Assembly: GCF_042100115.1 (NCBI RefSeq)
Contig: NC_091273.1
Coordinates: 1,178,001-1,242,000, forward strand
Origin: Alternaria dauci
Lineage: Eukaryota > Ascomycota > Dothideomycetes > Pleosporales > Pleosporaceae
DNA length: 64,000 nucleotides
Direction of reading: 5' to 3'
Part shown: positions 57,030 through 64,000 of the stretch, piece after piece
Position numbering within the stretch: position 1 is the first letter of the stretch
How the letters are laid out: each line of letters starts with the position of its first letter
The notes under the pieces: generated by a model
What the model was told of the DNA's origin: nothing
The model's input: only the letters and a program-made list of their open reading frames with translations
Database searches by the model: none
Made by a program: the position numbers and the translations under genes

Positions 57030-58180
57030 GGTGGTGCCGTGCAGGAGGGATGGAGATGAACTTGCGATTGGCCACCTTTTATGACTGTGGCTAGGTGAGG
57101 TGAGAGTAATTGCAGTTACCGCAGCGCCAAGTCTGAGACCAACCCTGGGGGGCAGGAGCGGTGGACGCGCGGCAACAACATACCATTGAGGAAGTCTGGA
57201 GGCTGGAAGGTGAAGTTCATGCAGAAGCGTGTAGCAGATGATGGATGAATTTGATAAAATTCAAAGTCGTAGCTGGTTTAAAAAGACATTGCCGGTTCGA
57301 GAGGAGATTCACATGGGCAGAGCATACTTTAAAGTATACGCGCTGTTCTGTCTTGTCAGCCTGTTGACGGCAACTGCTTCACATTCCCCCAGACCACCTA
57401 AGAGGCAGGTCCAACTGACAAGGATCGCGTATGGTATAAACAAAGTAGAGGTAACTCCGGACAGTTCCGAACTCATGCTAAGTCGTCTTGTTCCTCGTCT
57501 CGGTGGTTCCCCAAGGCTCGGTTTGGCCCTGCAACAGCCTCTCCCTTCTTGTTCTTCTTCTCCTCGAGCGCGGTTTACTGCACAACCGTGTCCTTTTGAT
57601 GACCTCATCGTGACTGCATAATCTCTTAGATTCCGTCAACGTCGCTTTCCGATGCCTTCATTAGCTCTTTCCGGTTCCACAAGATGTACTCTACAGCAGC
57701 TATAAGTGGAACGAGAGCAACTTCGTCGGCGGCGACGACGACGACGACATCATCCAAGCCTAATAACCAGAACGCGGTAGCATCGATGTCGGTAGAAGAT
57801 CGTCGTGCAGATCCACGTATGCCTCATGCACCAAGGGGAAACGCAGACTGGAAGGCATTGTATTCGGCTGTTTCAAGAAGGATAAGACGAGAGCGTGATC
57901 ATGTTATGAACATAACTTGGCAAAGGAACGTGAAAGATGGTGGAGGTAGGAACTGAACTGAATTACCGCAACAACTCTAGAATTTGAACGAGTGTAATTC
58001 AGACACAAGCTTAAAATCATATTTACGATCCGCCAACGCTGAAATCCTGAAGTTGTGGCCACTGTTTAACATACTTGACTAGGGCAGCAACAAGGTCCGG
58101 AGGTGATCAGATGCGCGTGGGATTGAAGCAAGTTGTCCTGGTGGTAACGCTGTTCATGGCGTATCCAGAAATGTTCCTGA
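57030..58180. other. Intergenic with a GAC microsatellite and weak ORFs
   Basis: Two plus-strand ORFs (57238-57621, and 57684-57956 of 90 residues) have ATGs but no family features. The second contains a GGC/GAC run at 57727-57748 coding Thr repeats. Either might be a small gene, but I do not call them. Confidence 0.4.
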
Positions 58181-59858
58181 TCATCTGCCAAATCGCTTCA
58201 GTTCCCACACCCTCAAGGCAGGGTAGACGATTGCAGCCCATGCGAAACCGACAAAGTTGCCCATCTGACCACGTTAGCTACAACTGGCTCAAGATTCCAA
58301 CATTTACTTACATCGGCTCCATGAGTTCCAACCTGCTTAGCGATTGGTCCAATGTACCAAACTTGAGCCATACACATGACTGCGCCAATCCAACCAATGA
58401 CGAATGCTACAAAAGCGGCGATACCTAATGGCAGCTTCTTCTTCTGGTTCCAGACTTGCCAGTTGAAGCCAGTCTTGCGACGGAAGATCAAGTGCTCCTC
58501 CAGGATAAGTGCAATCCAGACCGAGACCCAATAGCCCATGAGGGCCAGGAAGTTGGTGAAAATCTCAGCGAGATGGGCGCGTCCGGCTAGTGCACAGACT
58601 GTGTAGATGACCACACCAATAGTATTCCAAACCACTCTTGGCACGGCACCCGCGTAGCGCCCCAATATCTGCGCATCAATACCGGAAGAGTATGTGGGGA
58701 CTATGAGATTGGCGACAAGACCCAAGGCAACTACCACACCGCAGAAGGAACCGAACGCCCCGAGTGGTTTGTACGCTTCTACTATGAGAGCACCTTGCGA
58801 TATCCCATACGCGGCTTCCCAGTCCGCGTTGGTCAGCATACCGCATGCGAGGCCGATACCCAAGATGAAGGCAAAGGTGAAACTGCACATCAGACCCAGC
58901 ATGGTCATGCTGAAAATCCTGATTGACGATGCGTGTTCCGGATAGTAAACAAAGTAGTCTGCCGCTCCGCCGCCATACGTGATAGCTGCGGCGAGTGTCA
59001 AACCGAAGAAGCTGATGCGATTGCCAGTTATAGTGTCTGGATCTGCATCTCCGTGAGACTCAGAGGAGACGTTGAATTGCGGACCGGCGACGCCGGCTAG
59101 AATGCAGAGCACAATGAGTTGCGGTAGCCAGGCCCAGCGCTCGTAGTAGTGGAAGATCTGGTAGCCAAAGGTAGTGATAGCCCACGCTATGATGGCTACG
59201 ATAATGATGCCAACTACGACGGACATGGAGTTGCCCGAGACAGCGGAAAGAATCTGTCCGGCGACTACACAGTCAATCATGCCTAAAAGGTGCGTTTACG
59301 AAGTCAGTACAAGTCTCACATGCAGTTGGTACGGGGACATGTCCTACCGTAGCCGAGCAGGACAACGATGTTGAGCAGGACAATGACCTTGGATGGCCAC
59401 CAGCCTGTGACGTATCGTGAGAAGATCATAGTCCGATTTCCTCCCTTTGGACCAAACGTCGCGATGTAGGCCACCACTAGACAGCCAACGAATGCACCGA
59501 AAACGCCGAGCAGGCAAGCATCAAGGAAACCAAGGGCAAAGACGGCAGGGCCGAGCATGCCCAGTGTAATGTTGTTCGCTGCAAGATTGACGCTGAACCA
59601 CATGATAGCCACTTGGGAGTAGCCAAGCAGGCGCAAGTCCTGCCGCTCCTCTGGCTCGACGCGTTCGATGCCGCGCGCCTCGAGGTTGTACGCGACAAGC
59701 TGTCTCTCAAAGGATTTCCACATGGCCTGCCATTTGCTGTGTTGTGACAGGCCTTCATTCTCGGTATCTCGTGCGCTGATAGGCAGTCGGGGCTCGTTAC
59801 TCGCGTGCGGCGCAAAGACGGATTTCTTGTCCTCGGGCGGGTTCGTGTTGGGGTCCAT
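58181..59858 (-). CDS. NCS1-family permease, likely thiamine-related transporter under TPP riboswitch control
   Basis: Three coding exons (59858-59348, 59282-58312, 58264-58181) join to 521 residues; introns are 65 and 47 bp. About twelve membrane segments follow a 100-residue hydrophilic start. NCS1 landmarks include ERVEPEERQDLRLLGYSQVAIMWFSVNLAANNITLGMLGP, FGPKGGNRTMIFSRYVTGWW and YFVYYPEHASSIRIFS. NCS1 carriers import purines, pyrimidines, hydantoins or vitamins with a cation at the plasma membrane. The domain alone would suggest a purine-cytosine permease (Fcy2 type). The TPP aptamer in its 5'UTR intron argues instead for thiamine or a thiamine precursor, since fungal TPP riboswitches control thiamine synthesis and uptake genes. 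Confidence 0.9.
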
Positions 59859-59867
59859 GACGACGAC

Positions 59868-60026
59868 CTAAAGCCATTAGTAGCAGCCGAGGGGCGAGGG
59901 AAGCAAAGCATGAGTCCTTTCGCAGGCTTTAACCTGATCAAGTTCAGACCGTATATCTCAGATCGCCGCCAACAAAGACGTTGACGAGCGAACACCGGCC
60001 TCATGCGTTTTACTATCTGACGTTAC
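59868..60026 (-). other. 5'UTR intron of the NCS1 permease
   Basis: The donor is AAG/GTAACG (G at 60026), with a second possible donor GTAAAA at 60013. The branch site TACTAAT is at 59882-59876 and the acceptor CTTTAG ends at 59868, nine bases before the ATG at 59858. The TPP aptamer fills most of this intron. Splicing joins a leader free of the upstream ATG to the start codon. Confidence 0.65.
59908..60006 (-). ncRNA. TPP riboswitch (THI element) aptamer
   Basis: On the minus strand the P1 stem pairs GCATGAG (60006-60000) with CTCATGC (59914-59908), a perfect 7-bp match. Inside are CTGAGA (59961-59956), the pyrimidine-recognition element; GAACTTGATCAGG (59945-59933); and GCGAAAGGA (59923-59915), which contacts the pyrophosphate. 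Order and spacing match the eukaryotic TPP aptamer. It lies within the 5'UTR intron of the NCS1 permease, between donor candidates (60026, 60013) and the branch point. In fungi, TPP binding alters splice-site access and so controls whether upstream ATGs remain in the mRNA. Confidence 0.93.
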
Positions 60027-61040
60027 CTTGATCGGGCATTCTGCTACTCGGAAGCATCCTGGCTATGTTACCGTACTTGTAAGGAGACAAGAAGGCGTTC
60101 TGGGAATTGACAATCAAGAATGAGAAAATGAATTGAGAATTGAGTATCAATGGAACGCGTGAGAGATTGGCTTGACTTTGGAGGCGAGGGCGAAGAGCGA
60201 AGGGGACATGATCGAGAACCCCGCTATCGTGCCGTCCCGAAAAACTTGCGCCTTTCCCGTGTCTTGGAACTCTCACGTAATGAGATCGTTTCAACTTGCT
60301 CACCATCTTCGAGCTAGAACTGAGGGTTCGCGTATGCGCATCACACACGCGTGGTGATGGTGGAGGTATCAATGCGAACCTCTGTGGCCATAGCTTGCTC
60401 CAGTTCACGCGGTGCAACTTCGGGTGCAGCCTTGCCCAGCCAGCATCGGCGCGTCAATCTTAAAACGACACGCCATCTCTGCCGGAGCAACAGCTGCGTT
60501 CCGCAACCACGGCAAGAGAACTGCGGTGTCGCCGACGAGCACAGACGGCCCATAGCGAGGTCGCCTTACGCATCCAGCAAGTACACGCGGCGCTCTTATC
60601 ATCTTCGGCGTTTACCAATAACCTGGCTTGCATCGGCCCTTGCTCGACCTTTCACACCATGCTCTTTCCAGCCCGCTGCATACTGGCCCTGTCCGTTCCT
60701 GCGTTTAGCATTTGTTGTGTCACTGCCATACCTTGTTGCCCCTAGAGCTAGTTCTCTATTAGGCAGGTCGGTATCTGCTTAGTGGCACAGGGAGATCGGA
60801 TCACCAGCATCAGCAAAACGCAACACGCCGATATTAATGTATCTCGAGTATAATTACCACCCCCGGTTCGTCCTGTGGGACAATGCGGGGGAAGGCAACG
60901 GAGGCTAAACCAGATAGGACAACACTATAGATATGTACCCTAGTAAGCACTCTCGGATCAAGCAATAAGTATCTGTCTAGGCGCGTCAGTCTTGGGCAAG
61001 CTTCACATTCATCCGAACCATTCTTTGGAGCATCTCCACC
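60027..61040. other. Promoter region between the NCS1 permease and the amine oxidase
   Basis: This 1-kb divergent spacer carries the permease 5' leader. An ORF at 60351-60782 plus (143 codons) is Arg/Ser-rich with no signature and is not called. No RNA gene other than the riboswitch was seen. Confidence 0.45.
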
Positions 61041-62899
61041 ATGAGGTTGACAAAAGCGGCGCTTATGGCCGCTGGTCTTGCGCCAAGACTAACCTTCGCT
61101 GCGCCTGCGACTCCTGGGCGAGAGAGCAACAGCACATGCAGAAAGACTACTGTCGCGATCATGTACGTTCTACTACGAAGAAACAGTCAAATTCGCTAAC
61201 CATAGGTAGAGGTGGTGGGGTGGCTGGTATCACAGCGGCAGTAAGTCCAAAAGAACATATCTTCTACAGAGGACGAAGCCGGCAAGACTGAGCGGCTACC
61301 GGAAATGCTTGTGTATCCAACTACTAACAAGCTTCAGCAAGCACTCGCCAACCAATCCGTCACTGACTTCCTGATTCTGGAATACCAAGATCACATTGGC
61401 GGCCGTATGCGAAACACAAAGTTTGGCTCTGATCCCAGCGGCAGCCCCTACACCGTCGAACTAGGCGCAAACTGGATCTCTGGGTTGGGTGAAGATACCG
61501 TCGACGGCCCGGAAAACCCAGTCTGGACATTCTCGAAACAAGTCAATCTTTCTAGTCCAAATTCTGACGCCTTCTCTATCGCAACTTACAACGAGACGGG
61601 TGCTGTAGATTATACAGACATACTAGATGAGTTCGAAGAGTACTGGAGCATCTTCGAGCAAAGCGCTGGTACTATACTGTCAGAGAACTTGCAAGACAGA
61701 AGTTTTCGCGCCGGCCTTTGGCAAAGTGGATGGAGACCGAAGGGTGATCCTGCACGCAAGGCCGTTGAGTACTATCTATGGGACTGGGAGACTGCCCAGG
61801 TGAGTCCTTCCAAAAGATAATTTCGGTCGTACATGCTGATAGGTCCGCTTTATAGACACCAGAGGAGTCGAGCTTTGTCTACGGTATCACAGGATACAAC
61901 CTGACTTACTACGCTTTCTCTGAGATCAGTAACTGTATGAACCTGAATCGCGAAGAATGATCGAGCCTAACTAAACTTCCCACAGTCTGTACTGACCAGC
62001 GCGGTTTCAACACATGGCTCAAGCATCAAGCATCCAAATTTCTGAAGCCCGATGATCCACGCCTCCTCCTCAACACTGTCGTCTCAAATATCACCTACTC
62101 AGATACCGGAGTACACATCACCACCTCGGACGGCTCATGCGTAGAAGCTGACTATGCCATCTCTACCGTCTCGCTTGGTGTGTTACAAAACGACGCCATC
62201 ACATTCGAGCCTGAACTTCCCGAATGGAAGCAAGCCGCCATCGCCACGTTCTCATTCGGCACGTATACCAAAATCTTCTTCCAGTTCAATGAAACCTTCT
62301 GGCCAGATGATAAGCAGTTTTTCCTTTACGCTGATCCAACGACACGCGGATACTACACAGTTTGGCAGAGCTTGTCGACAGAAGGCTTCTTACCAGACTC
62401 TAACATCATCTTTGCCACACTTGTCGACGAACAATCGTATCGCGTCGAGGCACAAGACGACGAGACCACAAAGGCAGAAGGCATGGCCGTTCTACGCAAG
62501 ATGTTTCCTAATACCACTATCCCAGAACCGATTGCGTTCACCTACCCGCGTTGGTCACAAACACCATGGTCTTACGGATCCTACTCCAACTGGCCTGCTG
62601 GCACCACGCTCGAAATGCATCAAAACCTTCGCGCAAATGTAGGCAGACTATACTTTGCTGGCGAAGCAACGAGTGCGGAGTACTTTGGCTTTCTGCACGG
62701 CGCGTGGTTCGAGGGTCAAGAGGTGGGAGAGCGTATTGCAGGGCAGATTACTACAGAGTGTGTCAATCGTGAGAGCGGATGTGGAGCGTACAACCGCTAC
62801 GAGGTTTTGCAGGGAACCACAGAACTGTGGGAGGTCAATGCGTACAATGGAATGGGGACGAGTCCGTTCTTTGTTGCCGACACTGGGGAAGCGGAGTAG
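61041..62899 (+). CDS. Secreted FAD-dependent amine oxidase (polyamine oxidase family)
   Basis: Five exons (61041-61162, 61210-61240, 61338-61799, 61856-61934, 61986-62899) join to 535 residues. The second exon is only 31 nt. A signal peptide (MRLTKAALMAAGLAPRLTFAAPA) leads into TVAIIGGGVAGITAAQAL, the FAD-binding GxGxxG, which is assembled from exons 1-3. Later come LILEYQDHIGGRM, VELGANWISG, YAISTVSLGVLQ, and RLYFAGEATSAEYFGFLHGAWFEGQ, the FAD-contacting C-terminal motif. Such enzymes oxidise spermine or spermidine to aldehyde, peroxide and smaller polyamine. Many Asn-X-Ser/Thr sites fit a secreted glycoprotein. The first acceptor was set at GTAG/AGG because it alone restores the glycine motif. 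No peroxisomal signal is seen. Confidence 0.9.
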
Positions 62900-63136
62900 A
62901 TGCGTAGTCAGGAGGAAACGCGGCCATATATGACATGGCGCTTCTGAGACCCTTTGACTACACCTCCGATGTACTTTGACTCTCGAAGTCATCAATCAAG
63001 AATGCGAAACGCTGGCAGCTTCATACTTTTTTTCTTACTGCTTCCCTTCCTTCTCATCTTCCGCTTTCAGCTCAAAGTCCGCCATCAGTACCGCCTTAAC
63101 CGTTATCCCCACATCCACCAACCATGCTTCGCTCGC

Positions 63137-64000
63137 TCATACACCTCGCGCGTCCATCTTTTTCTTCTGCTCTACACCTACCATGTTCAGGAAGAGAGCA
63201 GGTAGGTTCGCATATTTCTCAGGCAGTTTCCCCTTGCTCACACACATCTGTGCAGTTGCCAAGTAAGACTTGCAGAATGCATCCCACAAATACTGGTCCT
63301 TTTCCAGCTCCGCATGAGGCCTAGGAAAGTAAGGGTCGTTTCGAAAGAAAGAGTGGACAAGTTGCTTCAAGCCATCTTGGGTGGGCGCAAAGGTAGCGCA
63401 ACGGTTGAAGTCTAGCATCCAGATATGCGTAGTCCTCTTGTGAAAGTTCTTGAGTGCCGCATCCCAGGTTGAAGTGTTAGGCTTCATTTTTGCTATCATG
63501 TTGGGACTAAGATTCTCTTGTTGAAAGAGGTGAGGCTCAGCAACGTAGTCGGGAGCTGAACCAAGCACGAACTCGACATCGTTACCATCCAGTTGGCAGG
63601 CCCAATGCATGATGGCTAAAGTCTCAGCTATGCAAGTAGCAAAATCTGCAGCATCCAGTTCCAGCTCTTCGATCTGGTCGAGATGCAACTGGAAGTTGCG
63701 AAGTTGAAATCCTTTAAACTTTGATGGTACTTGCACCCTTCTCTTTCCCAAGTATATCCTGACCAGGCAGTCTTTGTTCGATGCATCGGCTTTGAAGTAG
63801 GCGCGGTGTTCAGCAGGACAGTAAAGGTCAATGAGTGATTCGCGAATCACTTTGGTGAGAGGAAGGATTCTCTCCGTCGCTAGTAGGTTCGAGGGCGTTT
63901 TGAGGTCGGGAAAGCGATCCTGGTTCTCGGGCCACCAGATCTCGTCACCCACTCCAACGAAATACTTATGACGGGGAACTTGAACCTGAATGTTGCCCCT
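63137..64000 (-). CDS. DUF3669 protein (5' end beyond window edge)
   Basis: The frame is open from the window edge (64000) to a stop at 63137, giving 287 residues of C-terminal protein. The visible start (GNIQVQVPRHKYFVGVGDEIWWPEN) is mid-protein, so the true start lies outside. The DUF3669 signature is clear: HWACQLDGNDVEFVLGSAP, THIWMLDFNRCATFAPTQDGLKQLVHSFFRNDPYFPRP and YLWDAFCKSYL. DUF3669 is a large fungal family often annotated as zinc-finger-like, with kinase-like features in LDFNRC and the surrounding helices; its activity is not established. It is convergent with the amine oxidase, 237 bases apart. Confidence 0.85.
   Translation of the reverse strand, partial: RGNIQVQVPRHKYFVGVGDEIWWPENQDRFPDLKTPSNLLATERILPLTKVIRESLIDLYCPAEHRAYFKADASNKDCLVRIYLGKRRVQVPSKFKGFQLRNFQLHLDQIEELELDAADFATCIAETLAIMHWACQLDGNDVEFVLGSAPDYVAEPHLFQQENLSPNMIAKMKPNTSTWDAALKNFHKRTTHIWMLDFNRCATFAPTQDGLKQLVHSFFRNDPYFPRPHAELEKDQYLWDAFCKSYLATAQMCVSKGKLPEKYANLPALFLNMVGVEQKKKMDARGV

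Noticed and set aside
57684..57956. 90-codon ORF with Thr repeat
   Set aside because: The coding impression comes from a GAC microsatellite, and no family or clear promoter is seen. It is left uncalled but could be a small gene.
59477..60004. 175-codon ORF as a protein gene
   Set aside because: It begins inside the riboswitch stem, overlaps the permease start in another frame and has no family features. I treat it as a regulatory upstream ORF.
60351..60782. 143-codon plus-strand ORF
   Set aside because: It is Arg/Ser-rich low-complexity translation with no domain, promoter or splice support.

Overview
This 64 kb window is nuclear DNA of a filamentous ascomycete. Genes are compact, with 0-5 introns of mostly 47-100 bp bounded by GT and AG, and many conceptual proteins belong to Pezizomycotina families (fungalysin M36 protease, Zn(II)2Cys6 regulator, DUF3669, several F-box/LRR-like genes, L-arabinitol-dehydrogenase-type enzyme). 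A Dothideomycete such as a member of Pleosporales is my best guess, but this is inference. I found no insertion sequence, CRISPR array, prophage, rRNA or convincing tRNA. I rebuilt gene models by joining exons at GT/AG junctions and checking that the combined frame stays open.

Layout. 0-12 kb: a 3'-truncated TPR/SET protein, a deaminase-fold protein, a dihydroxyacetone-synthase-like transketolase divergent from a polyol dehydrogenase, and a very large fused hydantoinase/oxoprolinase with a 14-nt exon. 12-17 kb: a DJ-1/Hsp31-type protein, a secreted LRR-like protein and an aldo-keto reductase. 17-25 kb is gene-poor and contains one Myb/SANT-like regulator. 25-38.5 kb: the ERD2 HDEL/KDEL receptor with a long acidic tail, an M36 metalloprotease, an EDEM-type alpha-mannosidase divergent from TIM50, and a conserved fungal protein. 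38.6-43.6 kb: an MFS permease beside a Zn(II)2Cys6 regulator, with palindromic CGG operators between them. 44-58 kb: an uncharacterised conserved protein, a small secreted Cys-rich protein, an aldehyde dehydrogenase, a divergent pair of F-box/LRR-like genes, a small gene with a clear TATA box, and a coiled-coil protein ending in a Zn2Cys6-spaced cluster plus a CCCH-like finger. 58-64 kb: an NCS1 permease, a secreted FAD amine oxidase and a 5'-truncated DUF3669 protein.

The strongest single find is a thiamine pyrophosphate (TPP) riboswitch aptamer on the minus strand at 59908-60006. It lies inside a 5'UTR intron (about 59868-60026) of the NCS1 permease. It has the CUGAGA, GAACUUGAUC and GCGAAAGGA elements and a perfect 7-bp P1 stem. 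The P1 strand carries an AUG that opens a long out-of-frame upstream ORF overlapping the permease start, so keeping the intron should block permease translation. This marks the permease as a likely thiamine (or thiamine-precursor) transporter controlled by riboswitch-directed splicing.

Functional links are otherwise modest. The C5-sugar/polyol pair (3.2-7.4 kb) shares a promoter with a Gal4-spaced CGG-N11-CCG site. The MFS/regulator pair has a CGG-N6-CCG palindrome. EDEM and ERD2 both belong to ER quality control and retention but are 5 kb apart and not obviously co-regulated.
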